Source: Verrucomicrobiaceae bacterium
Lineage (GTDB): Bacteria; Verrucomicrobiota; Verrucomicrobiia; Verrucomicrobiales; Verrucomicrobiaceae
DNA length: 64,000 nt
Direction of reading: 5' to 3'
Assembly: GCA_947466075.1 (NCBI GenBank)
Contig: CANIBP010000021.1
Coordinates: forward strand, 25,534-89,533
This document shows positions 27,654-36,851 of the stretch, piece by piece (position 1 is the stretch's first letter; the number at the start of each line of letters is the position of its first letter). A program made the position numbers and the translations under genes. The notes beneath the pieces were generated by a model. That model searched no databases, was not told where the DNA came from, and worked only from the letters and a program-made list of their open reading frames with translations.

Positions 27654-30600
27654 ATGAAATCCATCCTGCTCGCCCTCCTCGTTCCCGCATTCGTCTTCGC
27701 CGCGCCCAAGCCGCTCTTTCAGTCCAAGCTCCTCACCCCGAGCACGCCAAACCACAGCGTTGAGATCGACGTCTCGCTCGAAGGAGCCAAGGAACTCTTC
27801 CTCGTCGTCAACGATGGTGGCAACGGCTTCACCGCCGATTGGGCGGACTGGGCGGAGCCGCGACTCATCCTCGCCGATGGCAGTGAGAAAAAGCTCACCG
27901 AGATCGAGTGGAAGTCCGCGCAGGCCGCCTGGGGCAATGTCAGCGTCAATGCCAGCGTCGCCGGGGGTGAACTCCGCAGTGCGGGCAAAGCCATCCCTTA
28001 TGGCATCGGCACGCATGCGAATAGCGTCATCGCTTTTAATCTGCCCGCAGGCACGAAGCGCTTCAAAGCACGCGGCGCACTCGATGAAGGCGGCACGAAG
28101 CAAGGCAGCACGAGCGTCGAGTTCCGCGTTTACACCGAGAATCCCGGCCCCATGGCCGCCAGCGCCGTTGCGGGAGCCTCGCACGAGCCAGCGGCGGCCA
28201 CCGAGCAGCTCGACGTGCATCCCGAGCTCAACGTGCAGCTCTTCGCCAGCGAGCCGATGATGCTTTCGCCATCCAGCATCGACATTGACCATCGCGGCCG
28301 CGTCTGGGTCTGCGAAGTCATCAACTACCGCAAGCACAACGGCGAACGCGCCGAGGGCGACCGCATCCTCATCCTCGAAGACACCGATGGCGACGCGAAG
28401 GCCGACAAATCCACCGTCTTCCATCAGGGTCGCGATGTGGACAGCGCCCATGGCATCTGCGTCCTCGGCAACAAAGCGCTCATCTCCTGCGGCGACGACG
28501 TGTTCTGGCTCATCGACGACAACGGCGACGACAAAGCCGACCGCAAAGAACTCATGTTCACGAAGACCGGCGGCGCGCAGCACGACCACGGCATCCACGC
28601 CTTCCACTTCGGCCCCGATGGCCGCCTCTACTTCAATTTCGGCAACGCCGGCAAACAACTCTGCGACAAAAACGGCAACCTCATCACCGACATCCACGGC
28701 GTGAAGTGCACCAATCAAAACAACCGCCCCTATCAGCAAGGCATGGTCTTCCGCTGCGAACTCGACGGCAGCAAAGTCGAGGTGCTCGCCTGGAACTTCC
28801 GCAACAACTGGGAAGTCGCCGTCGATAGCTTCGGCACGATGTGGCAGTCCGACAACGATGACGACGGCAACAAAGGCGTGCGCATCAACTACGTCATGGA
28901 GTTCGGCAACTACGGCTACTCCGACGAAATGACCGGCGCAGGCTGGCAGACCCCGCGCATCGGTTGGGAAAGCGAGATCCCGCTGCGTCACTGGCATCAA
29001 AACGACCCCGGCGTCATCCCGAACATGCTCATGACCGGCGCAGGCAGCCCCACCGGCATGCAGGTCTATGAAGGCGACCTTTTGCCCAGCATCTTCCACG
29101 GCCAGCCCCTCCACTGCGACGCCGGACCGAACGTTGTCCGCGCCTACATCACCCAGCCCGACGGCGCTGGCTACAAAGCCGAGATCGTCAACATCCTCGA
29201 AGGCACCAAGAACCGCTGGTTCCGCCCCAGCGACGTCGCCGTCGCTCCCGATGGCTCGCTCATCGTCGCCGACTGGTATGATCCCGGCGTCGGCGGGCAT
29301 GGAATGGGCGACATCACACGTGGCCGCTTGTTCCGCGTGACGACGGAGGCGGCGGAGAAGTTTCAGGTTCCAAGTTTCAAGTTGGACACCGTCGAAGGCG
29401 CGGTGGCGGCTTTGAAGTCGCCGAATGAAGAAGCGCGGTATCTCGCATGGAAGAAGCTCGAAGAAATCGGCTCCGAAGCCGAGCCTGAGCTTCACAAGCT
29501 CTTCCACGACACGAAATCCGTCCCACAGCATCGCGCCCGTGCCTTGTGGCTGCTCGCTGGTCATGAGTGGGAGCGCATCAATCCCGGCGCCGACAAACCC
29601 AACCCTCACGACCTGACTCTGCCTGAGTGCCTCACCAAAGCCCTCACCGACACCGATCCCAACATCCGCATCACCGCCATCCGCGTCGCCCGTCGCCTCG
29701 TCCAGCAAGCGCATCCTGAGATGCTGCGTGAGGTGATCGCCAAGGTCGTGAAGGATGCTTCGCCTGAGATTCGCCGCGAAGCGGCGATTGCACTGAGGTT
29801 TGATGTCAGTGATCAGTCGAATGCACTTTGGGGACAGCTTGCACGAAAACATATTCGACCTGATCGCTTCATGTCAGAAGCCATGGGAATTGGAGCAGAG
29901 AAGTGCTGGCCTGAACGACTGGCCTCGACCTCCACAGGAGAAGCACCTGCAATTTCCGAAGCATTTGAATCAGCGATGGTTGATTTAATGCTTCGAGCCC
30001 GTGGAAACAGTATCCCGAACATCCTGGCTAGTGCATTAACAGATCCTGCGGATAGTGGATATAAATTGGCTAACCGGAATGGGTTAAGATTTCTTCGAAG
30101 CCTTCAGCTCCAACCTGCAACGGCCTCTAGTGAAGTAGCCAAGGCCGCTTTGACCATCTTCCTCAAAGCCGACGCCGAAACGGCCCTCGCTTCCACTGCG
30201 TTGCTCGACCGCAACGCCATCACCTCCAATCCCGAGGCCAAGGCGCGGCTGGATTCGCTGCTGAAGCCCGTCATCGGCAAACCGGAGTTCGTTGATCTCG
30301 TACAGCGGCTCAATTTGACCGGGTTTGAGCAGGAACTCGTCGATTACATCACCACGCATCCTGATGCGGGCGAATCCATCAACGCTGCACGCATTCTCGC
30401 CGCGAACACGGGCAAGACCGTGGCCTTCCTCACGAAGGCGGACGCCGCGTCGGCGAAGAAACTCGTCGCCGCGCTCGGCAAGGTCAGCGACCGGCCTAGC
30501 GTGGCCGTGTTGAACCAGGCCTTCTGGCCGGAGAAGCGCGACGACGTGCGCCGCAGCATCGTCGAGGCCCTCGCGCTCAGCGGCGAAGGCGGACGCGCCA

Positions 30601-31187
30601 TCCTGAAATGGCAGAGCGAGAAAAAACTGCCCGACACCGTCAAAACCACCGCCGCGCTGGCCCTCAGCCGCAGCACCGATGCTGCCTTGCGCAATCAAGC
30701 CGCCACCGAACTCCCGCTGCCCGCCGCGCTCGGTGCTGAGAAATTCCCACCGCTCGCCGAACTCATGAAGCTCAAAGGCGATGCCGCTAAAGGCCAGCAG
30801 ATGTTCATGCGGGCCGGTTGCGTGGCCTGCCATCAGGTCAAAGGCCAGTTCATCAACTTCGGCCCCGACCTCAGCCAAATCGGCAACAAGCTCAGCCAAG
30901 ACGGACTCTTCACTGCGGTGCTGTATCCCAGCGCGGCCATCGAGCACAGCTTCAACGGCCTCACCGTCACCACGAAGGAAAATCAGCAGGTCCTCGGCTA
31001 CGTCGTGAGTGAGACCGACACCGAACTGACGCTCAAGATGGCCGGTGGAGCCACGCAGGCGATCAAGAAGACGAACATCGTCAAGAAAGAGGAAATGAAG
31101 GACTCCCTCATGCCCCCCGGCCTCGCGGCGGCGATTGGGCCACAAGGTCTCGCTGACCTCGTCGCCTGGCTCATGACGCTGAAGTGA
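27654..31187 (+). CDS. PVC-type heme-binding CxxCH protein, membrane-bound dehydrogenase type
   Basis: 1177 aa with a signal peptide (MKSILLALLVPAFVFA). Domain order: an NPCBM-like carbohydrate-binding beta domain (about 25-165, KAIPYGIGTHANS), a six-bladed propeller of the Pirellula/Verrucomicrobium dehydrogenase type (about 180-565, VWVCEVINYRKH, DDVFWLIDDNGDD, GPDGRLYFNFGN, NNDDDGNKG, GAGSPTGMQVYEG), HEAT-like helical repeats (about 570-1000) and a C-terminal c-type cytochrome (RAGCVACHQVKG at about 1055, with distal Met-rich segments). The family is peculiar to Planctomycetes and Verrucomicrobia and thought to oxidise sugars or similar compounds in the periplasm; substrate unknown. Bases near 29800-30130, coding part of the helical region, show less GC-rich third positions than the rest. 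Confidence 0.9.
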   Translation: MKSILLALLVPAFVFAAPKPLFQSKLLTPSTPNHSVEIDVSLEGAKELFLVVNDGGNGFTADWADWAEPRLILADGSEKKLTEIEWKSAQAAWGNVSVNASVAGGELRSAGKAIPYGIGTHANSVIAFNLPAGTKRFKARGALDEGGTKQGSTSVEFRVYTENPGPMAASAVAGASHEPAAATEQLDVHPELNVQLFASEPMMLSPSSIDIDHRGRVWVCEVINYRKHNGERAEGDRILILEDTDGDAKADKSTVFHQGRDVDSAHGICVLGNKALISCGDDVFWLIDDNGDDKADRKELMFTKTGGAQHDHGIHAFHFGPDGRLYFNFGNAGKQLCDKNGNLITDIHGVKCTNQNNRPYQQGMVFRCELDGSKVEVLAWNFRNNWEVAVDSFGTMWQSDNDDDGNKGVRINYVMEFGNYGYSDEMTGAGWQTPRIGWESEIPLRHWHQNDPGVIPNMLMTGAGSPTGMQVYEGDLLPSIFHGQPLHCDAGPNVVRAYITQPDGAGYKAEIVNILEGTKNRWFRPSDVAVAPDGSLIVADWYDPGVGGHGMGDITRGRLFRVTTEAAEKFQVPSFKLDTVEGAVAALKSPNEEARYLAWKKLEEIGSEAEPELHKLFHDTKSVPQHRARALWLLAGHEWERINPGADKPNPHDLTLPECLTKALTDTDPNIRITAIRVARRLVQQAHPEMLREVIAKVVKDASPEIRREAAIALRFDVSDQSNALWGQLARKHIRPDRFMSEAMGIGAEKCWPERLASTSTGEAPAISEAFESAMVDLMLRARGNSIPNILASALTDPADSGYKLANRNGLRFLRSLQLQPATASSEVAKAALTIFLKADAETALASTALLDRNAITSNPEAKARLDSLLKPVIGKPEFVDLVQRLNLTGFEQELVDYITTHPDAGESINAARILAANTGKTVAFLTKADAASAKKLVAALGKVSDRPSVAVLNQAFWPEKRDDVRRSIVEALALSGEGGRAILKWQSEKKLPDTVKTTAALALSRSTDAALRNQAATELPLPAALGAEKFPPLAELMKLKGDAAKGQQMFMRAGCVACHQVKGQFINFGPDLSQIGNKLSQDGLFTAVLYPSAAIEHSFNGLTVTTKENQQVLGYVVSETDTELTLKMAGGATQAIKKTNIVKKEEMKDSLMPPGLAAAIGPQGLADLVAWLMTLK

Positions 31188-31188
31188 T

Positions 31189-31288
31189 GGAGCGCGAGTA
31201 TGGCTTTAGCCTACTCGCCACTTGTCAGTCCCAGCGCCAACGCATCGCCCAAAAAACAGGCGAGTAGGCTTCGCCATACTCGCGCTCC
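31189..31288. repeat. Intergenic inverted repeat with GGAGCGCG/CGCGCTCC ends
   Basis: Left arm 31189-31219 and right arm 31259-31288 are near-perfect complements (GGAGCGCGAGTATGGC... against ...GCCATACTCGCGCTCC), separated by 39 bases. The ends match two other intergenic palindromes in the window (55054-55081 and 59025-59133). The element fills the gap between the heme protein gene and the esterase gene and may act as a REP-like element or terminator. Confidence 0.6.
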
Positions 31289-31324
31289 GCAACATCTGCG
31301 CCTCCCCGCCGTTTCAGCACCACC

Positions 31325-32245
31325 ATGCGCTTCTTTCTACCCATCCTCCTCGCTCTCTCGCTTCCCGTCTTCGCCCAAAAGGCCGGCAAGACCAAGCCTA
31401 CGATCAAACTGACCGATGTCGCAGTCGTCACGAAGGAGATCGTCTATAAAACCACGCCGCAGGGTGAGTTGAAGCTGCACGTCTTCTCACCCGCTGGCAA
31501 AATTCAAATCGCCGCGCTTCGCCCCTGCGTCGTGTTCTTCTTCGGCGGCGGTTGGAAGGCCGGATCATTCACGCAGTTCGTCCCGCAGGCCGAATACCTC
31601 GCCAGCCGTGGCATCATCGCCATCTGCGCCGATTACCGCATCCTCAGCATTCACAAAACCACACCGGACAAATGCGTCGAAGATGCCAAGAGCGCGATCC
31701 GCTGGGTGCGCGGCCATGCGAGCGAACTCGGCATTGATCCAACGAAAGTCATCGCTGCCGGTGGCTCCGCTGGCGGTCATCTTGCCGCCTGCACCGCCCT
31801 CGTCTCGGCCTACGACGCCGAATCCGATGACAAATCCATCTCCGCCAAGCCGAACGCGATGGTGCTGTTCAATCCGGCCATGAATATTGCCACGCTGTTC
31901 AAACAACGCGACACGGGCGACAGCCCGATCACGCTCGACGTGGCTGAAGCGATCACGCCAAACAACTTCGTCGCCAAAGACACGCCGCCCGCGATCCTGT
32001 TCTTCGGCACGGCGGACAAACTCAAAATCGGCGGCGATGAATACGTGAAGAAAGCCACCGCACTCGGCCTCCGCGCCGAAATGTGGTCCGCTGCCGATAT
32101 GGGGCACGGTTTCTTCAACAAAGAGCCGTGGATGCAAGTCACCGCGAAGAAGATGGACGAGTTTCTCATCTCCCTCGGCTATCTCGGTGGCGAACCATTG
32201 ATCAAGCTGCCGGACGGCGCACCTGAGTTGAAGCGGGATAACTGA
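31325..32245 (+). CDS. Exported alpha/beta-hydrolase (esterase/lipase)
   Basis: 306 aa with a signal peptide (MRFFLPILLALSLPVFA). The oxyanion-type block VVFFFGGGWKAGSF and the nucleophile elbow IAAGGSAGGHLA mark a hormone-sensitive-lipase-like or BD-FAE-type esterase. The acid and His of the triad are expected in the region LFFGTADKLKIGGDEYVKKA and ADMGHGFFN, where GHGFFN holds the His. Carbohydrate esters are a likely substrate, given similar enzymes in Verrucomicrobia; this is inference. It lies 137 bases after the heme protein gene and 37 bases before the PLP-enzyme gene. Confidence 0.85.
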   Translation: MRFFLPILLALSLPVFAQKAGKTKPTIKLTDVAVVTKEIVYKTTPQGELKLHVFSPAGKIQIAALRPCVVFFFGGGWKAGSFTQFVPQAEYLASRGIIAICADYRILSIHKTTPDKCVEDAKSAIRWVRGHASELGIDPTKVIAAGGSAGGHLAACTALVSAYDAESDDKSISAKPNAMVLFNPAMNIATLFKQRDTGDSPITLDVAEAITPNNFVAKDTPPAILFFGTADKLKIGGDEYVKKATALGLRAEMWSAADMGHGFFNKEPWMQVTAKKMDEFLISLGYLGGEPLIKLPDGAPELKRDN

Positions 32246-32282
32246 TCGCGAAAAAGCTGCCTGAGCAACGTTTCCTCCCCGC

Positions 32283-33413
32283 ATGCTCACCGACACCTCC
32301 CGCGCCGCCGACTTTCCCAGCCTCAGGGGCATCCACTACCTCAACACCGCCGCTGAGAGCATCCCGCCACTCTGCGTGAATGAAGCGGTGGCCGAATACA
32401 TGCACCACAAGTCGCTGGGCATGCGTGGGCGCGATTTCCACTTCCCACGCGTTGAGGAATGCCGCGAGATCACTGCGAAGCACCTCGGACTCGCCACGGA
32501 TGAAGTCTCCTTCTGCTCCTGTAGCTCCGAAGCCTACAACCTGCTCGCCAATGCGCTGCAACTCACGCCGAAAGACGAAGTCGTCGTCACCGATCTCGAT
32601 TTCCCCGCTGGTGCCACGCCCTGGCTTACCGCGCCAGCAGCTTCGCGTCCCGTCTCACGCCTCTGGAAGAATCGTGATGGCTCTTTGAGTCTCGGCGATC
32701 TCGCCCCGCTGCTCAATGAGCGCACCGCACTCGTGCAGGTCAGCCTCGTGAGCTTCTACAACGGCCACCGCATCGCCTTCGCCCCGCTGCGTGATCTCGT
32801 GCGCCGCCTCGCACCTCACGCCGTCCTCGCCGTCGATGTCACGCAGGCGCTCGGACGTGTCGCGCTCGATTGCCAGGACGCGGACATCATGATCTCCAGC
32901 ACGCACAAATGGACGCTCGGCATCCACGGCGGCGGAGTCATCGGCATCCCGAAAAAATCCGCCGCACGCCTGACCACCAGTGCCGGTGGCTGGTATCACA
33001 TCGCCAACGCCTTCGACGCCGACCGCTTCGAAAACGCCCGCATCAAGCCTGGCGCGCTCAGTTTCTCTGTCGGCATGCCCAGCTTCGCCGCCCTCTATGC
33101 CTTGAATGCCTCACTGCGTTATCTCGACGCCGTCGGCATGGCTAAAATCATCGCCCATGCCGATCCGCTCGTCGCAAGCGTGCATGCGGGCTTGAAGGAA
33201 CTCGGCATCACACCACTGGCTCCCGCGCAACCCGACTGCTCCTCCGGCATCGTCGCCCTCCTTCACAAAAACACCGCAGCGATCAATGAGGCTCTGCTGG
33301 CTCAGAACATCCACGTCATGCATCAGGTCGGCCGCATCCGCATCGCCCTCCACGGCTACAACACATCGGAGGATATCGAGAAGCTACTGGCAACGTTGCG
33401 CAGTGCGCTCTAA
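32283..33413 (+). CDS. Aminotransferase class V-like PLP enzyme
   Basis: 376 aa fold-type I PLP enzyme of the class V group (isopenicillin-N-epimerase or cysteine-desulfurase-like). The aldimine Lys is in MISSTHKWTLGIHGGG at about 205; the phosphate-side block VDVTQALGRV (Asp for the pyridine N) is at about 180. The start is MLTDTSRAADFPSLRGIHYLNTAAESIPP. The substrate is not indicated; a role in sulfur transfer is not supported, since the C-terminal Cys loop of desulfurases is not apparent. The upstream gap of 37 bases suggests co-transcription with the esterase gene. Confidence 0.83.
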   Translation: MLTDTSRAADFPSLRGIHYLNTAAESIPPLCVNEAVAEYMHHKSLGMRGRDFHFPRVEECREITAKHLGLATDEVSFCSCSSEAYNLLANALQLTPKDEVVVTDLDFPAGATPWLTAPAASRPVSRLWKNRDGSLSLGDLAPLLNERTALVQVSLVSFYNGHRIAFAPLRDLVRRLAPHAVLAVDVTQALGRVALDCQDADIMISSTHKWTLGIHGGGVIGIPKKSAARLTTSAGGWYHIANAFDADRFENARIKPGALSFSVGMPSFAALYALNASLRYLDAVGMAKIIAHADPLVASVHAGLKELGITPLAPAQPDCSSGIVALLHKNTAAINEALLAQNIHVMHQVGRIRIALHGYNTSEDIEKLLATLRSAL

Positions 33414-33443
33414 ATAGCGCTGCCTCCGAACCACACGCATCTC

Positions 33444-36035
33444 TTGGACTGGGAATCACCAAAACTCCTCCTGCTCATCCTGCCCGCAGTCGCATTGCTG
33501 CTGTGGATCGAATCGCGTTCATCGCACCCGATGTCTGGACTGCGGAAACGATTGCTGTTCGTCGTGCGTGCCATTGGCGTGATGCTCGCCCTTGCGGCGC
33601 TCGCGGGTCCGGCACGGGTCACTCAAACAGGACGCAAAGCACTGGGCATCGTCATTGATGCCAGCCAGAGCATGGGAACCGAGGGACTGGCCAAAGTAAA
33701 TGCGGAGGCCAAACGCATGCGCCAGTCACTCGGCAGCGACATCGACTCATTTGTGGTGCAACTCGGCGCACAGCCAGAACTCTTGCCCGAAGCGAGCACA
33801 CCCGCGATGCAAGCCGAGTGGCAGAAAAAAAACGGTGGCGACAGCCATTACGCCGATGCCATCGAGTATGCAGAGGCGCTGTTCCCGCCGGGAGCGAGCC
33901 GTAACATCCTGCTCATCGGCGATGGACATGAAACACGTGGCAGTTTGCTCGTTGCCGCACGCGAAGCCGCCGTTTCCGGCATCAAGCTGCATGCGCTGCC
34001 CATTTCGGGACCACGTCGTCCTGACGCGCGCATGATTGCGCTCTCGCCCAACCGCACGCGCTTGTTTGAAGGTGCGAGCCTGAGCCTGAAGGCCGTGTTT
34101 GAGAGCACCATCGAAGCCACCGGCACGCTGAAGCTCTATGAAAACGGCATCGAGGTCGAAAAGCGGCCCGTCAGCCTGAAGACCGGCGCGACGCAGGAAA
34201 TCACCTTCACGCGCACGCCTTCAACGCGAAACACCTTTCAATATCGCGCCGTGCTTGAAGGCGTGGCGGGCGACTCGTTACCCGGCAATGACAGCGCACT
34301 CGCCATCGTCGATGTGCGGGGCCGTTTGCGGCTGCTCTACATCGAGTCCGATGCCAGCGAGGCGCGCTACTTGATGCAGGCGATGGAAAAGGAGGGCATC
34401 GAACTTGATCTGCGCCAGCCGGGCAATCTCGCGATCACGTTTGATCAGCTCGGTGGTTACGACGGCGTCATCCTCTCCGACGTTCCGGCGCATCAGCTCG
34501 GCGAGCCGCTCATGAATGCGCTGCGTGATTACGTCGATAAACTCGGTGGCGGCTTGATCATGCTCGGCGGGCCGGGTTCCTTCGGCGTGGGTGGCTATTA
34601 TCGCACGCCCATCGAGGAAGTGTTGCCCGTCCGCTTGAAAGCACCTGATGAGGAGGAAAAGCAAAGCGCAGCTGTCGCCATCGTGCTCGACCGCTCTGGA
34701 TCCATGGCCGGTGAAAAACTCGAAATGGCCAAGAGCGCGGCCATCGCGACGGCGGAAGTGCTCGGTCACAACGATTCACTCGGTGTGTGGGCCTTTGATT
34801 CGGAAGCACATGTCGTCGCACCGATGACACGACTGACTTCAACGAATGCGGTCTCGGGACAGATCGCCGCGATTGCCTCTGGCGGCGGCACGAATTTGCA
34901 GCCGGCGTTTCAGCTAGGCCGCGAAGCGCTGTTGCGCACGAAGGCACGCGTGAAGCACATGATCATCCTCACCGATGGGCAAACCGCAGGCGCGGGCTAC
35001 GAACAACTCGCTTCGCAGTGCCGTGGCGAAGGTCTCACCATTTCCACTGTCGCCATCGGCGAAGGTTCGCATGTGGCGCTCCTGCAAGCCATCGCCTCCA
35101 GCGGCGGCGGGCAGTCTTACTCGACGATGGATGCCAGCAGCATCACGCGCATCTTCACGCAGGACACGCTCATGCACACCGGCCGCATGATTCGCGAGGA
35201 GCCGTTCATCCCTGAATTGAAGGAAAAGCATCCCATCCTGACCGGATTCGAAAAGTGGGACTCGCCCACGCTGCTTGGCTACGTCAAAACCACCCGCCGC
35301 ACCTCAGCACAGGTGCCGCTTGTCACTGACACGGGCGATCCGCTGCTCGCGCACTGGCGTTTCGGTCTCGGCAAAGCCACCGCATTCACTTCCGATGCCA
35401 AAAGCCGCTGGGCGTCGCTGTGGATCACGCGTTGGAATGGTTTTGGCCGCTTCTGGTCGCAGGTGCTGCGTGAAACCGCACGCGCACCGCAAGGCAGGCT
35501 CATGGATCTATCCGCACGCATGGAAGGCGACGACGCACGCATCAGCGTCGATCTCCTCGCCGATGCGGGCACACGTGCCAACAACGCCATCGTTGAAGCC
35601 GAGGTGTTTCACGTCGCCGCCGACGCGCTCGGTGCGCCGATGAAAGCCGTGCAAAAACTCGCACTGCGCCAGGACGCGCCCGGCACCTACACCAGTGATT
35701 TCAAACCGATACAGGCCGGTGTGTATCTCATCCGCGCTCAATCCGGCGCGGAAATGGTCACCACCGGCCTCATTCACAATCCCTCCACCGAATCCAGTCT
35801 CGGCACCGTGAACGAAACGTTGCTCAAGGAAGCCGTGCGCATCACCGGCGGCGACTATCTGGCTGATTCATCGCGTTTGCCCAATCTCGAAACCACCAAA
35901 GCCGTGCAGCACGAAGAACTCTGGCCGCCTCTGCTGCTCGCACTACTCTTCATTTTCCTCATCGACACCGCCATTCGTCGCTGGGAGCATGTGGTGGGTC
36001 TGTGGCAACTCGTTCCAATTCGCAAGGCCGTTTAG
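33444..36035 (+). CDS. Membrane protein with two VWA domains and a GATase-like middle
   Basis: 863 aa from a TTG start at 33444; there is no ATG before codon 30, and the frame is closed by the TAA at 33411-33413. Two N-terminal membrane helices (LLLLILPAVALLLW; LFVVRAIGVMLALAALAG) are followed by a first VWA domain with MIDAS-like LGIVIDASQSMG. Next comes a glutamine-amidotransferase-like middle (LLYIESDASEARYLMQAMEK ... GGYDGVILSDVPAH ... GGGLIMLGGPGSF). A second VWA has VAIVLDRSGSMAGEK, and a C-terminal helix (LLLALLFIFLIDTAI) anchors the end. The VWA-GATase-VWA arrangement is known from planctomycete/verrucomicrobial proteins; the function is unknown. Its stop overlaps the convergent phosphatase-like gene by four bases. 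Confidence 0.8.
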   Translation: MDWESPKLLLLILPAVALLLWIESRSSHPMSGLRKRLLFVVRAIGVMLALAALAGPARVTQTGRKALGIVIDASQSMGTEGLAKVNAEAKRMRQSLGSDIDSFVVQLGAQPELLPEASTPAMQAEWQKKNGGDSHYADAIEYAEALFPPGASRNILLIGDGHETRGSLLVAAREAAVSGIKLHALPISGPRRPDARMIALSPNRTRLFEGASLSLKAVFESTIEATGTLKLYENGIEVEKRPVSLKTGATQEITFTRTPSTRNTFQYRAVLEGVAGDSLPGNDSALAIVDVRGRLRLLYIESDASEARYLMQAMEKEGIELDLRQPGNLAITFDQLGGYDGVILSDVPAHQLGEPLMNALRDYVDKLGGGLIMLGGPGSFGVGGYYRTPIEEVLPVRLKAPDEEEKQSAAVAIVLDRSGSMAGEKLEMAKSAAIATAEVLGHNDSLGVWAFDSEAHVVAPMTRLTSTNAVSGQIAAIASGGGTNLQPAFQLGREALLRTKARVKHMIILTDGQTAGAGYEQLASQCRGEGLTISTVAIGEGSHVALLQAIASSGGGQSYSTMDASSITRIFTQDTLMHTGRMIREEPFIPELKEKHPILTGFEKWDSPTLLGYVKTTRRTSAQVPLVTDTGDPLLAHWRFGLGKATAFTSDAKSRWASLWITRWNGFGRFWSQVLRETARAPQGRLMDLSARMEGDDARISVDLLADAGTRANNAIVEAEVFHVAADALGAPMKAVQKLALRQDAPGTYTSDFKPIQAGVYLIRAQSGAEMVTTGLIHNPSTESSLGTVNETLLKEAVRITGGDYLADSSRLPNLETTKAVQHEELWPPLLLALLFIFLIDTAIRRWEHVVGLWQLVPIRKAV

Positions 36036-36352
36036 GCCAGCAGCGGTTCGACGCGTTCACGAATCAGGATAATCAACTCCGGGGCCATGAAGGAGTATTC
36101 GTCAGGAATGTCGAGCACATCGATGCGCAGATCGTGAACGATGTCAGGGAACTGGTCACGCAGCCGCCGCTTGTGCTCGTGCTCCATCACCAGCACTCGA
36201 TCCGCCCATAGCAGCAGCTTCTCCGTAACACGCTGCCGAGCGGAAGCACTGACTCCCGCACTGCGCACCTCGACACGCGGATCGTTTTGGTAAACTGCCT
36301 CCGCAGTCGGGCTGCGCCATTGATTGCGGGAGTAGAGGAAGAGCATGTTCAT
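36032..36352 (-). CDS. Low-molecular-weight phosphotyrosine phosphatase-like protein lacking catalytic Cys
   Basis: 106 aa, the short LMW-PTP-like family in which the P-loop CxxxxxRS opens the protein. Here it reads LFLYSRNQWRSPTAE: the first position is Tyr (TAC) instead of Cys (TGC), one base away. The rest of the family pattern is kept (SAGVSASARQRVTEK, VLVMEHEHKRRL, DVLDIPDEYSFM). Without the nucleophile it should not hydrolyse phosphotyrosine. Either the gene is decaying, or it is a binding pseudo-enzyme, or the base is wrong. Overlaps the start of the gene at 36349 by four bases, so the two are translationally coupled. Confidence 0.75.
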   Translation of the reverse strand: MNMLFLYSRNQWRSPTAEAVYQNDPRVEVRSAGVSASARQRVTEKLLLWADRVLVMEHEHKRRLRDQFPDIVHDLRIDVLDIPDEYSFMAPELIILIRERVEPLLA

Positions 36353-36840
36353 TTTGATCCGATCTCCGCTTCAAACGGACGCCAATTGAATTCGATGTCG
36401 TCTGCTTCGATCAACCAGCGACCTCCGTCTGCCCATTCGATTTCATGCAGAAGATGACCGTTATCCGAAAGACGAAACTCATCGTAAAGCCAGTCTCCCA
36501 TTCCATGCTCACAGTCTAAAGAGTGGATGTTATAGCCTAACAACCGAGGATAGCGGAGGCAAATGATCCCATCCTGGAAACCGCCGCAGAGTTTCACTTC
36601 GAGACTGCAATGAAAAGGGATTGGGCCGCCCGGATCAGGATTAACCTCGATGATCCGGCATTCCTCCAGTCTTGAATCATGAGGACAGGTATGAACAGAG
36701 AAATCATACCACTCCAGCGAAAGCGCCAGCTTCAGCGCTCCCGGAGGCATGCGGTCACGAACTGATTCAAAATATTCCTCATATCGCTTCCAATACCCCC
36801 AAAGGTCGTTCTCTCGATTCTCTGAAAGCAGAAAGGACAT
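36349..36840 (-). CDS. Hypothetical protein, atypical composition
   Basis: 163 aa from the ATG at 36840; a GTG at 36855 overlapping the gpmI stop (GTGA) would couple it to gpmI and add five residues. Not recognised. It is rich in Trp, Tyr, His and Cys (LEWYDFSVHTCPHDSRLEEC, SLDCEHGMGDWLYDEF) and looks like a compact cytosolic domain. Third codon positions are more A/T-rich than in the flanking gpmI and VWA genes, a hint of separate origin. Placed between gpmI and the phosphatase-like gene, all on the same strand with overlapping ends. Confidence 0.6.
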   Translation of the reverse strand: MSFLLSENRENDLWGYWKRYEEYFESVRDRMPPGALKLALSLEWYDFSVHTCPHDSRLEECRIIEVNPDPGGPIPFHCSLEVKLCGGFQDGIICLRYPRLLGYNIHSLDCEHGMGDWLYDEFRLSDNGHLLHEIEWADGGRWLIEADDIEFNWRPFEAEIGSK

Positions 36841-36851
36841 AGGTACTCGGG

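Noticed and set aside
27627..29852. 741-codon minus-strand frame antisense to the heme-protein gene
   Set aside because: It mirrors the codon bias of the plus-strand gene and has no recognisable domains; a shadow of GC-rich coding.
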